A DNA stretch of 64,000 nt from Eutrigla gurnardus (GCA_963514095.1 OY741266.1:12617297-12681296); one strand, 5' to 3'; shown: positions 35,301 through 53,200, numbered from the stretch's first letter. Numbers and translations are program-made. Notes: a model not told the origin generated them from the letters alone.

Positions 35301-36287
35301 GGACAGCAAATCTGCATTTTCTGACTGGTGAGTGTAAATCGTTGACTTTTTCAAGGAAGCGAACCGTGGCTGTAGTATCTCAGCAGTAGAGCCAGCACAG
35401 TCAGTGCATTTCATATTGTTGTGTGGGGCAATTAGCAGTTTCTTTAACCTATGGTCACACCCAGAGGCAGGAGGTAACAAAGTACTTTGTTACTGTACTT
35501 ACTTAAGTAGAATTTTCAGGTATCTGTACTTTACTTGAGTTTTTATTTTTCTCCCTACATCATAAAAAAACCCCTGTACTTTCTACTCCTTACATTTTCA
35601 AAACAGGCTCATTACCTTAGTTTTAATGCATTTGAGGGGAATTACTGTTTTCTTAGAAATATGAAGCGAGATTCAGTTAGCGTTGAAAAGCGTTTTGAAC
35701 ACAAGAAGTACTTCTCCTTGAGTACAGAATGTGTGTACTTTTGTCACTAACAGTGCTGCCCCATCACACACAAACATACAGTATCTTGGTGTGCACATCA
35801 TCAACCACTAGATGGCAGCCAAAGTTAAGCCACATTTCATCACCTGTGTTTCAACCGTCTAAACTGACATTTCTTCTTAAAACGGTTTCAGGTATGAAAA
35901 GAAGAAAGTTGTTCTCCATGAGAAAGTCACAGTGGAGCGTGGAGGAATCAAAACTAAAGCTGAGGAGGACCGCTACATTAAGGAAGAGAGAGAGAAAATG
36001 GCCCTAGAGATGTATGAAAACTGGCTGGTAAGTAGAATAGCTTGTGGCACCAGTGATTTCTTCCACGCTGACCATTTACTGAGACCCCAGTACTCACAGA
36101 ACGTGAGTATTGGAGGTATCTGGAAGGGTGCATGTTTCTGATTGTTTCTTTTTCTTTTTTCCAACAGGTACGGAAACATCTGGAAGAGAAGAGACAAAAA
36201 GAGGAAAAAGTAATACAAGCGATACTCCAAGACAGTGAACCTCCTCCGTGGAGCCCACCGAATAAGACGATACCATTCCGAAAATAG
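32354..36287 (+). CDS. map9: Microtubule-associated protein 9 (ASAP)
   Basis: Thirteen coding exons: 32354-32425, 32607-32697, 32904-33413, 33525-33691, 33798-33906, 33991-34058, 34155-34216, 34298-34460, 34736-34822, 34941-35102, 35182-35327, 35892-36027, 36168-36287. They join to 630 aa (human 647). Family landmarks: HTKSPKTSRRTTFQDEL near the N-terminus, the acidic YSDDFDDDED, YLGTLKLLDRK, AAIYQEWLQKKKEK, a long Lys/Glu-rich coiled coil (exons 9-13), and the end EPPPWSPPNKTIPF. The family binds microtubules and acts at the spindle, centrosome and cilium. The middle (exons 3-5) is Ser-rich, probably disordered and poorly conserved. I chose the ATG at 32354 by similarity; an in-frame ATG at 32312 would add 14 residues. 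In human this gene is not in the neighbouring block. Confidence 0.9.
35464..35620. repeat. Dispersed-repeat fragment (TACTTAAGTA type) in map9 intron 11
   Basis: The region with TACTGTACTTACTTAAGTAG and TGTACTTTACTTGAGTTTTT resembles a very common teleost interspersed repeat. A related fragment, GTACTTTTACTTAAGT and CTTCCTCCACTAG, occurs in opposite orientation at about 36890-36935. Borders are approximate and the class is not established from sequence alone. Confidence 0.4.
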
Positions 36288-36700
36288 TGCTTGAGATGTA
36301 ACATACCGCACTTAAAATATCTGTGGGTTCTATGTTACCTTTAAATTATAGGTTTTCTACTGCGTGTTGTGTTTTGAACATAGTTGATGGCACCTGCTAA
36401 ATTTTCTATATTTATTCTGTACATGTTATAGGTTTTATATTTGCCAGGAGCTCTAATGCAAGTTTATATTTTTATGTTTTTTGGTGAAATGTTGACAGTT
36501 GTTGAAACGTTGTGTTCCTGTGACATGGTGACATGTCAGTATCAAGGTACGGATCAACGTACTACATGGGCAAAAGGGACGCAAGTTTGAGAACAAAATG
36601 AATGACAATTAAATACGCTTGGTTGCCAGTTTCTTGGGCTTGCTAAAATGATTGTATTCTGATACAACAGCCATGCAATAAACACTGCCTTTATTAAGGT
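36288..36700 (+). other. map9: map9 3' UTR
   Basis: Follows the TAG at 36285-36287. AATAAA at 36677-36682 is the best poly(A) signal, with a T-rich stretch after it. Just beyond (about 36850-36945) is an AGTACTTTTACTTAAGT-type repeat fragment. Confidence 0.5.
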
Positions 36701-36999
36701 TATAATATCTATTTTTAGTTTGTTGTTTTAGAGGCTTTTTGAGACACAACAAAATGGAAACATGAAAAACTCTGATTTTTACATTAATACCTAAGCAATA
36801 ATGATCTAATGATACACTATATAATAGTATAACAGTCTCTTCAGCTTTAAGTACTTTGAGTACATTAAGTAACATAGTAAATAAGGTATTAGTACTTTTA
36901 CTTAAGTCAATTATGTGAAACTTCCTCCACTAGTTTTAAAATGTTAGTGTAGGCTACTTCTATTATTTTACATTAATAGCGTCAGAGCGTGGATTATTT

Positions 37000-37311
37000 G
37001 GTGCTTTACTCTGAAAATACCGGACCGGAAGTGTCCCCTGGGCTGCTTCTCGGTGTGATGCAGACTGGGGTGGTAACGTTAATACCTACCCAGCAGAAGC
37101 ATCTCAGTGTACGTAAAGGTGGTGCAGCAAAAGTTGCGAGAGGAACCTTGATGTGTGAGTTGGCTCGTCGGTTTTAAGTGTTAGTTAAAGACAGTTTCAA
37201 ACCGGTCACCGGCTCCGGAACCGACGGCTGTGGTCGACTTCAACACGTCTAAGAGAGGAGCTAACACTGTCGGCGCATTCCTGAAGTTGACCGACTGTCG
37301 AGTTGGCAAAG
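37000..37311 (+). promoter_or_regulatory. ugdh: Probable ugdh promoter and non-coding first exon
   Basis: A CpG-rich stretch with a possible donor, GGCAAAG followed by GTAATG at 37312, lies 1.1 kb upstream of the ugdh coding start. That start is preceded by a splice acceptor (CAG just before the ATG at 38386), so an upstream non-coding exon must exist. Its exact ends are inferred. Confidence 0.4.
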
Positions 37312-38385
37312 GTAATGTAACGTTAGCTAGCTAATGGTCGCTCGTAAGCTAGCGGGTTCAACACAGACGCCCATTCATTTACTTCTTGTGTTTAGTTCGC
37401 TCGCCGCCGTTGGAAAAGAAGATGTGACGAAGGCCATTGTGGTCATGTCAATGTGTAGTGTCAGCCTTAAATCACTGACGCTGGCTCTATGGCAGCTAAC
37501 GTAAACTATCTGAAAAGTATCTGGGATAAAAAAGGTCCGTTGAGGTCGCTGTTGGACGTGGCGCTGCGATGAAAGGCTCTTTATTTTCTAGCAGGCTGTA
37601 ACGGTGCGACTGGTGCTGCTCAGCCAGTACTGGTGAAGACCCGGGTGATTTAGAGACGAAGATCAAAGTGTTAGAAATGCAACAAGATCAGCTTCGCTGG
37701 TGGAGCTTTGCTCGTAAATCTGTCTGTTGTTGAGCTCACATTTTTAAGTTGAGACATGTTTTTTAAGCACAGTGAAATATATGGATGAATGACAGATGAA
37801 TGGAAACGCTTCAACCACTAATTTCATTATTGATCAATTAAACTGCCGTTTTAAGAAATCCCTAAACAAAGACTTACTGGAATAACTTAATGTTTCTAAA
37901 TGATTAATTAACGAATAATTAAGACTGGTTGAACCCAGTTTAATTGATTTGAGCAGGAATATTACAAATAAAAACCAAATGCACTGATATCCGATAGTCT
38001 TACCTTTTTATAGAGCAAATAACAAATAAATGTCCCACTCAGTATGTATTTGGTTACAAATAAAAAAAAATTAAAAAGCCATCGTGCCTTTATAAATTAC
38101 TGTCAGCCAATATATCATGATTGGATTTTTTAAACTCTCAAATATTGTTTTCAGCGCTGGCTTCAGAAACCCACTATCGACCAGGCTATAATTTAAGTTC
38201 CGGCTCTATATTTATCATATTCACAGCATTAATAAACTGCAATTAAACATGAACGTAGTAATTGTGCGTGTATAAAATATATACATATAAATGACATTCA
38301 GATACCGTAGTTATATTAGGACTCAGTAAAAAGTTGACCTACTGTTGTGCTTCATACCCCCCCCCCCTCTCTACATTTTTTTCAG

Positions 38386-42890
<4,505 letters not shown>

Positions 42891-43052
42891 CACTCTCTCT
42901 CTCTCTCACTCTCTCACTCTCTCACTCTCTCACTCTCACACTCTCACACTCTCTCTCTCTCTCACTCTCTCACTCTCTCACTCTCTCACTCTCACACTCA
43001 CTCACTCACTCACTCACTCACACTCACACACTCACACACACACACACACACA
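42891..43052 (+). repeat. CT/CACT-rich repeat at the start of the ugdh 3' UTR
   Basis: A run of CT and CACTCTCT units, ending in CA repeats, starts within three bases of the ugdh TAA stop (42888-42890). It lies in the mature mRNA. Confidence 0.9.
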
Positions 43053-43425
43053 CTTTTATTGCATTTCATTCTGGTCCACCCCCCTCCCCCATTCTGTTGT
43101 TGGTACGCCGAATGATCAAAAAGGACCAAAACAGTGTAACTGCAGTACGTCTGAGGGGAAGAAGGAAATGTATAAACTGTGCATCATTGTATTCATTTAA
43201 TCTCATAGCTTTTATTTACTATTGAAATGAACACTATTAACGTGATTCTACTTTCTTACAGTATTTACTATAATCAAGTATTGTTGCTAAATTGCAAAAA
43301 TAATTTTATACTTTTTCTAAAAAATATTTTTTATAGATCATCTTACTGTAAATCAGTATTGTCCTCTGTATCAGTGACTTTACTAAAAATGACAATGCAA
43401 TAAAATGTGAGGCATGTCTTTGATT
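42891..43425 (+). other. ugdh: ugdh 3' UTR
   Basis: Starts with the CT-rich repeat and ends after AATAAA at 43399-43404, followed by a TG-rich stretch. On the opposite strand the lias 3' end comes within roughly 100 bp. Confidence 0.6.
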
Positions 43426-43489
43426 TGTGCTTGTTGATTATTTCAAATCAACGGAAAGAAGAAAAATAGACAAACATTAAACCAGCTAA

Positions 43490-44257
43490 TGTGCACTTAT
43501 GAATTTTAATTCTTTAAATATAAATGTGCATTTAAGAGATTCCTTTTGTGCGAACAGTGTACAAAATAAATGCACGTCTTTCTTTCCAAGGTGTAAAGTT
43601 TAAACAGTTTTTTTACATTACAAAAAGTAGTTTGAGTCCAAATTGGCTCTTTATCAGAACCTAACAAAAGGCCAGTCTGGGCTTGAATTGTACTTTTTGG
43701 AATGTAATAGAAAATGTAAGCACAGTGTTCGACAGTGTTACGAGTGTCATGGAGCCTCTGAACGATCCTCCAGACCAAAAGAAATCTCTCTTTAATGCTT
43801 CATTAAATCAGTCTTGGACCAGCAGACATCAAAGAGTCCATGGACGGAGCTGCAGTTAAAGGTCAGCGGCTCTACCTGAAGTCCAGGGCCCTCGAGGGGA
43901 GGGCGTTCATGCTGGTTCTTGTTATTTAGGGGCCCCTATGGTGGAGAGACTGCAAATTAGAGCTGCTGACAGCAGGTTGTATTGTTTATCTCTGTTTCTG
44001 CACGCCTTTGGCTGCTGCTTGTTCTCTTTGATCTCCTCCTAAACACTGGACCTCAGAAAGGAGCAGCATGGTCCCTGTACCATTCTCTACTCTTATCTAA
44101 AGCAACCGGCCGTCTCCTTGGACTTGTTAGGACTCATATATGTTAAAGTGTTTCCTGTGCTTACAATGATGCATTAAGGTACATCAGGGAAGAAGCTGAT
44201 TCTGTCACTAAGTGTGTGTAGTTATAGGCGGAGACTCGAAGGAGGATGTGGTGCTTT
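43490..44257 (-). other. lias: lias 3' UTR (inferred)
   Basis: Non-coding sequence downstream of the lias stop (44258-44260). A minus-strand ATTAAA (TTTAAT on + near 43504) is the best signal seen. The end is uncertain. Confidence 0.4.
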
Positions 44258-47200
44258 TCATTCAGCTATAGTGGCTTCTGCTTTTCTCTTATTCAGCAGA
44301 TTCTTCAGGAAGAACTCGCCTGGAAAAGACAAAAGACAGATTTGAAAAATATATATTCTGTCCGACGCCTATGAACACATTCACCTGGCTGTCTAATGTT
44401 TTATGACAGGGCTATTCAACCATCAGTTTACAAATAAACACATTAATTATTTTGACCATCAGGGATAAAGTGAGAAATATACACAGATCTAGTATATTTA
44501 AATTCATTACAAGCATAAGAGTAATCTCAGTCAGCGTCTCTACCTCTCCTCTTACACCGTGCACACGCATGCAACAGTGACAGTGAGTTGCTATGGTTAC
44601 ATGCACGCTTTGTTTCTCTGTTGCTCAGAATTTTTCTGCCAATAAACCTTTCTTGATGCATGCTTGCTTTTCCTAGCAGTCTGTCATACTGATCAACACC
44701 AGTGCAGGTGTCTGTTTCTTGACTTTATCCAAATGTGTAGGTGGTGCAGAATTGCAAGAAATTTATTTTAAATTACAATATTTTTTCAGTATCCCTAATA
44801 TTTCATCCCCCTTATTAAAATATAACCATGCTCCCAGGGTGAGGAGCATCGATCTTTGTTATGATTTACTGTTCTAAAGAAAAATATGTGTAACATCTAA
44901 TAAACACAAAATAGACAAGAAGGTGTTAATAAATGAGACCAGAAAGGGGTCGAGTGGGTCAGGGAAAATGTCCGACCAACTGAACAATACAGTTCAATAG
45001 ACTGTTTTAGGATATATGGTATATTAGTTTATGCTGAAGCCAAATAAGGACTGTAAGCAGTGACCAGACTTTCCGACCTGTGACCCGTTTTGGTTTTACA
45101 TGATCGCTGTGTGCTTGAGAGTGCGTGTCGTGAGAAAACCTTGATCTTTGCATAAGAATTGAAAAAGGTCAGTTTATCCACATTACAAAAAATACTAATC
45201 CTCACACTCACTTCATAGCCAAACAAATGCAATTTGTGTGGATTATTATTATCATTACTGAAAGATTATTTCCAGCATGAACAAAATCATATTCAACATA
45301 TTGTGTCAGAAACAGCCATCCAACCCAAACCATCTGCATGTCTAGATACTACTACAGAGTGAGAAAATTATTGTGTTTTTTTTTGCAATTTGCTGTTCTA
45401 CTCCTTTATACAGTGATTCACTCGTTCAGTAACTGTAGGATAAAATGATTCAATAAAGCTGTCCTTCCTGTCACCAGAACACATTCAGCCATCCATAACT
45501 TGCGCTTATTCAAACTGTAGACGGAGCGTTTGTCCTCACCTGCTTTATAGGAGGATCGCACCAGTGGCCCGCTGGCTGTGTAAATGAAGCCCATATCGTT
45601 CCCGACTTTCTCCCAGTGGGCGAACCTCTCTGGAGTGACGTATTCCTCCACCTAAACCCAAATGCACATCAGGGACTAATTTACCACATGTACATTGTTC
45701 TCACAGCACTGTTCCCAGAGTAAATGGGGAAAAGTGTGATGTGCTTACCTTTAAGTGGCGCTTAGTGGGTTGCATGTACTGACCCAGTGTCAGACAGTCC
45801 ACTCCCGCCTCTCGCAGCTCTGCAATGGCACCCAAACAGTGTGGTCACAACATTGTTGTACTTTGCATCACGATTTTGGAAATATGTCTACGTGTACACA
45901 CCGGTCAAGGTGTTGAGTATCTGTTGGTCGGTCTCGCCCAGTCCCAGCATGATGGAAGTCTTGGTGAGTACAGTGGGTTTGACCTTTTTAGCGTGCTTCA
46001 GGACGCTCAGAGACTGGTCAATATTCGCTCTGGGGTCACGCACAAACCTACAAACAGACGGATGGACATCCTGAGCAATTATTTATTAAAAAGTAATCTG
46101 GGGATGTATTTACCCAGATTATTAAAACAATCTGGGTAAATACATCCCCAGATTCTTTTTTTATAATTATTTATTAAACTTCTAGAGAGTGTCTGCTGTG
46201 TGTTCACACTTCTCCAATATTTATCCAAACAAAAATTGCTCTGCTGCTCCCCCTGCTGGTCAGTGTGTGTATTACTGTCCTGCCTATGACTGACTGCCCT
46301 CTTGTGGCAAAGCAAAGCATTGCCAATGTATTTGAAATAATTTTTTGTCTGCAATTTTTCAGCGATACCTCTGCAAGACACCTGTTATTATTTGGCTTGT
46401 TAGCTGAGAGACTATTAATATTCTATACATAAATAATATTCTATATAGAATATAATACAGCCATACAGTATGTTATAATACAGCCAATAAACTAAAGGTT
46501 GTTCAAATCCAGAGGCAATATGCTGAGGCTCCGTCCGTACCTTTGGAGCTCTCGCACCGTCTCCACGTTGTGGGCGTACACATCCAGCCCTGACAGAGCG
46601 ATCTTCTCCACTGCTGCCAAGTCACCGCGGAAATCAGGGGTCAGACATTCGACCAGGATCTGTGAGCTCCTTAGATGAGGAAGACGATGCTTATTTATTA
46701 ATTTTGCACAGATATAAAAGACACAGACATGCCAGGAATCCAAAAGAGATGGAAGAGATTTTACCTTTCCTTCAGGTTGGAGACGGTCTTAGCAATGTGT
46801 TCTGCCCCTCCATCGGAAATATCTGCCAAATAAAGACAAGCGGGGCTTTACACGCTGTTGACGGAACTGTTAGCTAATAAAAGTTGGTTGGTTGGTTATT
46901 TTTAAATGTGTAAGCATTTACAGTAAATACTTTGTACATCTTTTTTTAATCAATTGGAGAACATTTTTAATTCTGTAAAAAATGTGTAATTTGTAAAAAA
47001 AGTTGAATTGCTAGCAATGGTGTAATGTCACACCTAGGAAGAATTAGGGAGATTAGGGATTTGGGGAGCCGTTACCATCTCTGTCGACTGAGGTGAGAAC
47101 CACATAGTCCAGCCCCCAGGCAGCGATGGCCTTAGCTGTGTTGTAGGGCTCGTCTGGGTCCAGAGGTGGAGGCCGACGGGCCGTCTTTACGGAGCAGAAC

Positions 47201-49010
47201 CTGCACCCACGGGTACACGTGTCCCCCATCAGCTACATACAAAGACAGCAGGGGGAAACTTAGTTACATGTCATCCAGACAGATATGGACCACAGTAGTG
47301 TTGCCAGTTTCCAGCCCAATTCAATAAAACAACCCTAATCCTGACTTTGCCAGAAACGCCAACAACGCTTCATAAATGACCCAACTGGGTGGAACTCCAT
47401 CCCAGTTGGGCAACACTGATCACAACGACAATCCCTTGAGATATAGTTTTACCAGAACTGCACCAGAGTCCCAGTGTGTCTTGAGACTTACCATGATGGT
47501 GGCTGTGGCCGTGGCGTACTCTCCCCCTCCCCAGCATTCCCCGATGTTAGGACACCTGGCCTCTTCACACACCTGAGAAAAAAACACGCACGGTCCTCAA
47601 ATTTTGAAGATTAAGCTGAAGCAAACATTTCTTCTGTATGTAAGTTTCAAGATGTCAGAGACCTTATTTTACTTCTAGCTAAATATTACAGCCAAACCAC
47701 CATTTTCTATCTGCATGAATAACTTAAAAAATGTCAACATCATTTTCTGCTCTTTAAACTAAATGTTTCTTAAAATTACTAGATTACTTTTGTTGTGCAA
47801 AATATTGCATTGATTTGTTGAAGGTGGACCCAAACGTGGGATGTCAATGTCTGCCACGTGTGAAGCATCTGCACCTGTAACGTTTATTTTTCTCCACACA
47901 GGTTTGCGGACTGTTCCCTTTATTTAGCCACCCGTCTACACAACTTACTGTGTGCAGGTTGAGGTCTCTCAGCGTGCTCTTCAGTTTGTTGTAGTTTTTT
48001 CCGATGGGGATCTCAGTCTTCAGCCATGGAGGAAGCCGCAGCCTGTCACAAAAACATCAGCAGAGCTTGTGTTTGCCAACGCGCATCTCTTCTTTGTTCT
48101 TTGTGATTGAATCAGTGATGACACAACAACAACTTCCTGTTACATCCAACCTATTAGATTCAAGTCAACAAATGAAGTACGGATTTAATGTAAGAGCAGG
48201 GTGGCCTGCAGTGTTTTACAGCAGAGGTCGGCCAGCTGCCTGAAATAACAGCCACCTGCATTGACATCAGACACATTTACAGTGAATTGCGCAAGGAATG
48301 AACCATTACTAGGAGGATGTAGCTGGGTAGCATGCCACCTCAAAGTATGGGACTTAACCCTGAAGCACAGTCTCGTAGATAAGGCTCATCTAGTCTTTGA
48401 ACCCTTCTCCCTCAGATAAAACAGGGAACTGGAAATTCCCACTTTCTCGCTTCCTGTTATGTCAGCCGCCTCACCTCTCTCCCTTCTCTCTCTTCAGGTT
48501 GCCTCTGTATTCCGCCCACTTGCTTTTCTCCGTGAAGTCCCCTGAAATGAAGTCTTGCAGATCCGGCCCTTCGTCGCTCAGAAGCTCCTTCCTTCTATCC
48601 GCCCGCTCCGGGGAGGATTTCGCCACAGTTGTCAGACTGCTGGTGGTGTAAACCTGCAGAGGAAGAGCCGAGGGTTAGTTCAGGTGTCACTGCGTCAGAG
48701 TCCCTTCCTATGATTCTATGCCGCCATGGGGTTAACGAGTCCGCGAACCAAACATTTATCTGGGGAGTTGAAAACTGCCTCACTGTCACTACGGATGAGT
48801 TACAAAAACATACGCAACCGTACTTCAAGGCCCGTGGCCGGGCTTATAGCTGACGGTAGCCGTTAATAGTCGCCCGTACCGTCGGTGTTTTAGAGGCGGA
48901 GAGTCTCCAGCAGCAGAAATACTCACGTGTGGGATGCACCGGGGGCTCAGCCAGAGATGGTTTGTGGAGAAACGGCCGGCTACACAACAACTTTGTTTGA
49001 GCAGCGCCAT
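44258..49010 (-). CDS. lias: Lipoyl synthase, mitochondrial
   Basis: Eleven coding exons, minus strand, in transcript order: 48927-49010, 48475-48653, 47949-48042, 47492-47572, 47076-47232, 46765-46822, 46541-46669, 45902-46047, 45749-45819, 45540-45651, 44258-44319; 390 aa (human 372). This radical-SAM enzyme inserts two sulfurs into octanoyl groups, making the lipoyl cofactor of mitochondrial 2-oxo-acid dehydrogenases and the glycine cleavage system. The auxiliary cluster motif is VCEEARCPNIGECW and the radical-SAM cluster is CTRGCRFC. Also seen are LDYVVLTSVDRDD, ILVECLTPDFRGDL, TKTSIMLGLGE and, near the end, RSSYKAGEFF, whose Ser helps bind the auxiliary cluster. The N-terminus, MALLKQSCCVAGRFSTN, is basic and lacks acidic residues, as expected for mitochondrial import. 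It is tail-to-tail with ugdh and head-to-head with rpl9. Confidence 0.96.
46095..46154. repeat. Perfect 26-bp snap-back hairpin in a lias intron
   Basis: 46095-46120 (AATCTGGGGATG...CCCAGATT) is the exact reverse complement of 46129-46154, with an 8-nt loop. Each arm is itself bounded by the palindromic pair AATCTGGG/CCCAGATT. AT-rich TTATTTATTA-like sequences flank both sides. Confidence 0.9.
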
Positions 49011-49590
49011 GACTTTAGCTAGCAGGCGACTGTCATTGGTGAACAAACCTCGACGAGTGGCTGCTTTGGTCTGGTGCTGCGTTCACGCGGTGTACGCAGA
49101 ATGGGAAGATAGAACAACCTCCTGTTTGTGACAGACTTTGGACGTTCACGGATCACTCCAACACAGGTTAAATGTGCTGATGAAATTAATTTATCAACCA
49201 CATTTAATTAATAAGGTATGCCCCAATCAAGCTGAAAACATATTGTGCCCAAAGACGACCCAACATATAGAAGGCTGAAGTAAGTTATTTCCCACTATTC
49301 GTCTTTATAAGCCGACGTGAATGCGGCAGCTCTAAATGAGAGACCATGTCGCTGATAGATGGACATAATAACAACTTCAGTATACTGGTTGGTACTTGTT
49401 TACAATTTTGCACCTACAATGTTACGCTAATGGCTACATTTCTGTTATAGCTATAACCGTCAGATTCTAAGAAAATAATCATAAGCTCTTCGTCTCAAGG
49501 ATCGTCTTGTAATGCCTGATGACGCCACGTACGTGCTCTACAATTGCGTCGTGACGTCCTTCCTTCCCCCTTTCCTCTGCTACCGGCGAG
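49011..49590. promoter_or_regulatory. Shared bidirectional promoter region of lias and rpl9
   Basis: About 550 bp separate the lias start codon (minus) from the rpl9 first exon (plus). Near the rpl9 end there is TGACGTC (CRE-like, about 49552-49558), followed by a long pyrimidine run CCTTCCTTCCCCCTTTCCTC, the 5'-TOP start expected of a ribosomal protein mRNA. The non-coding first exon ends GGCGAG before GTGAGA at 49591. LIAS and RPL9 are also divergent neighbours in human. Confidence 0.6.
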
Positions 49591-50248
49591 GTGAGAATAA
49601 CTGAACAAATACCCCTTAGGTTTCATCTAACTCCATCTGTGTCAAATAAACATATTTTGGGCTTACTCTTAGAACATCAGACGCGGACATTATTTTGATT
49701 CACTACATAGGCGGTATTTTTGCCGTAACTTTTGGTTTGATAAGAAATATGTATGTTGTTGTCCAACCGATATCGCTCTCTGTTTTAGGCCTAGCGTTGG
49801 AGCTAATCGTGTTCAGGGCCGCGGCACGTTATACTAGATTATGTTTTTTTAAAGACAGTATTTCTTTCTGTTTTCAGCTGCTAATTACGTCTAAAATGTA
49901 TTGCAGACGTGTTCCTATATAGTAATACATGTGCGAAAACCGCTGCCAATGCTTAACGTAGCTTCCAGTTAGCATTAGCACAAATGCTACTTGAGGTAAC
50001 GCAGTGTGGTTGTGCTCAGCTGCTCCTGCTATACTGGTATTCATACATTGACATGTTTGCTGCTTAGCATCACAGTTCCCACGTTTTAATGTGAAACCAA
50101 CCGTTGTCCTGTAGTGTCATGTACCACATGCCGGGTCAGCCCTGGAAGCTTTCCACCGCTAAAGTAGTAGTAAAGCTGTCACGTATCATCTGGATGCAAA
50201 CACTCCTCAGAGCAGCGTTAACCACACAACGTCTGTCTCTCTCACAGA

Positions 50249-53200
50249 ATGAAGACCATTCTCAGCAGTCAGACCGTTGATATCCCCGACAATGGTAAGC
50301 AACTGTTGCATTGCATCGGGACAATCCTGACTTATTTATTAACCTCTAAGTTGTGTGAAGTGTGTCTTCTTACCCTTCTGTTGGTGTTTTTTTGCAGTCG
50401 AGGTGAGGTTGAAGGGGCGGACAGTGACTGTCAAAGGGCCCCGTGGCAAACTCGTCAGGGAGTTCAACCACATCAACCTGGAGCTCAGTCTGCTGGGCAA
50501 GAAAATGAAGAAGGTAAACATGTTCTTCTGTGCTATAATGTAATGGCAATGTGTATGCAGGCTCCAATTCCACTGGAAGATTGGTGTGAATTGTTAGCAT
50601 GATAACTTGTGAGAAATTGTAGTCCGATGCTAAAACGGTGGCACAAATCAGTGAACTGTGGTCTGCAGGTATGAAGAGTTTGTTCTCATGTGACAAATGA
50701 GTTTCAAGTTCAATAAGTCATCTCAGTTGTTGGGGGTCAAATTGTTGTCTGTAACGTCACAAAGCTGGATGACGATATTTAGAAGCTGTTGTCTTGACGC
50801 ACTAATAATAACTTTGTTTATCAGCTATTTGTTGAAGAGGATCCTGTAGTTTTTGTGATATTCAGTTTAGAACTGAAGCTAACATTGACCACATTTTGTT
50901 ACATTTGAGTTCTTTTACAATGAATTTATTTTTTGGGAAATTGCCAATAACTTGATTAAAATGGCTTTTAGTGATATCAGTGATGTCTTTAAATTGCTTT
51001 GGTTTTCCACGTGAAAGTGATGTGAGCCGCTGTACTGTCTTCCTCAGCTTCGTGTGGATAAATGGTGGGGAAACAGAAAGGAGCTGGCTACAGTCCGCAC
51101 CATCTGCAGCCACGTCCAGAACATGATTAAGGGAGTCACTCTGGTGAGACTGCAGTTCAGTTTGTCTGATGCTGAGATATTGACAAAAGCTAATTGTGCA
51201 GGTGCCAAACTGCTACAATAACAACCATGCCCTGCCTGTATGGTGGGATTAGTGTTTTTATAGGCATGGTTTCTGTTCTCTCTGGCTGTTTTCGCTGCTA
51301 TAGAAATAGTTTTCCTCTACGTTTTGGCTCAATGCCTCTCTTGCCTGTCTGACTGCAGGGTTTCCGGTACAAAATGCGTTCTGTGTACGCCCATTTCCCA
51401 ATCAACGTAGTCATTCAGGAGACTGGAACCATGGTGGAGATCAGGAACTTCCTGGGAGAGAAGTACATCCGCCGTGTCCGAATGAGGACTGGTGAGTCTG
51501 CTGCAACTTATGGAAATATAGAAGTTAGGCTCCAAGAATAATGTAATTATCAAGTTTCTGTAAGATACGTTTCTCATATGCCTTTTATAAGTGAAGTACA
51601 TTTAAGATATGTCTACATTGAGGAGGTTGTTAGCATGTCCTCCGGTTTAGAAGCGCAGTCTGTTTTACCACTTATTGTATTTAATTCTTCAATGTGTGAC
51701 GGTAAATGTGAATAGTAAAACTATCTTTTTGTTAACACAGGTGTGAATTGTTCAGTCTCTGCTGCCCAGAAGGACGAGCTGGTGCTGGAGGGTAACGACA
51801 TTGAGCTGGTTTCAAACTCGGGTACGGCCTCACCTTTTTCTTTATTTGGCATCGTCCTTTTTTCTCCACGTTAGATTTTAACGATTCATAACACTATTCC
51901 TGCAAAGATCCTTCCCATGTTCAAACAAACATTCTGCTTGCTGAATGTTAAAACTCTCCTCAACTCAAATGTTGTGGGCTTTGTCATTATGTCCTTAGCA
52001 GGATCCCTGATAATCTAAGTTTAATTGATGCTGCCTTGAACCTCGATGGTGTAATACTTCCAGACACGAATCAGTAAATCTGCTGGTGATGCATTATTGT
52101 CAGATTGGCTGGAGCCTTTTCCCCAAACCAGTAGACGTTTCTGTTCTAGTTTTGCATCATATGGTATTGTAGTGAATCCTGTAAAACCCCTGTTTTCACC
52201 TTTTGTCCCCTGAACTATTGACATTTTTTCTGTCATTACATAGTATTTTTCCAGTCACATAAAGAAGTGGTCTTCCTCATTACTCTTTGAGGTGCACTCA
52301 TAGTTGTTTCATTGAAAAGTGTTTATGCAGAAAACGGCACCTTCTTTGTGTGATTTGAAATGTACAGTATAGGGATGTTAACGGTGAGTCTGTTAACGGA
52401 ATGTTTTTGACCAGTAAGGCACGTAGGCCTATAGGTGAAACCAGTCGAGCTGTTCAGACATGACACTCAGTGCTCCTCAGCAGTGTTTTTTGGCTTGCTG
52501 CAAATTGAAGGTTGCATGTGTGCCAACCCACTGACTTCAGATATCTGTAATGACATATTATAGAAAAGACACTATCTTTGTCATTGCTGTTTTTTGTAAG
52601 TTGCCTTCTCCAGCAACTTTTCTACCTGACAGATTATGTATTCTGTTACTGCAAAAATCCATTTGGTCCCCTCCCCTGATGTGTGTATAATTCCTCCCCT
52701 CAGTCTCTCCCTTCCAACCTCCTCTGTGATTGTTGTGATCCTGTGTGTGATGTGAAGTGTTGCTCATCATCCCACCTTCTCTGTTCCAGCTGCTCTGATC
52801 CAACAGGCCACCACAGTCAAAAATAAGGATATCAGAAAGTTCTTGGACGGTATTTATGTGTCTGAGAAGGGAACCGTAGTGGATGCCCCTCAGTAAAAGT
52901 TACGCCTGCATTCGTTGAGGTTAGACAATTCTGCATCGCCTCCCTTTGTCGTATTTTATTTCTTTTTCTTTGCATGTTTACTTGCAGTCTGTCTTATTGG
53001 TGATGCTTTTGCCTTTTTTTCATTTCTTTAATTGCTCTTTCCTCTGTAGGATTTCTGCACATTTTCTTTGCAATGGACAAACCATTGTAATGTTTTTGGG
53101 TCTGTTTTTCCAGCAAATGTTTTTCTTTCAGAATTGTTGTATCTAAAATTGGAAACATTTAAAGCTCAGTGTAATCATCACGTCCAAAGACTTGTCTGTA

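Noticed and set aside
50514..52789. Box C/D snoRNAs inside rpl9 introns
   Set aside because: Ribosomal protein introns often host them, but no C box with a paired D box and terminal stem was found.
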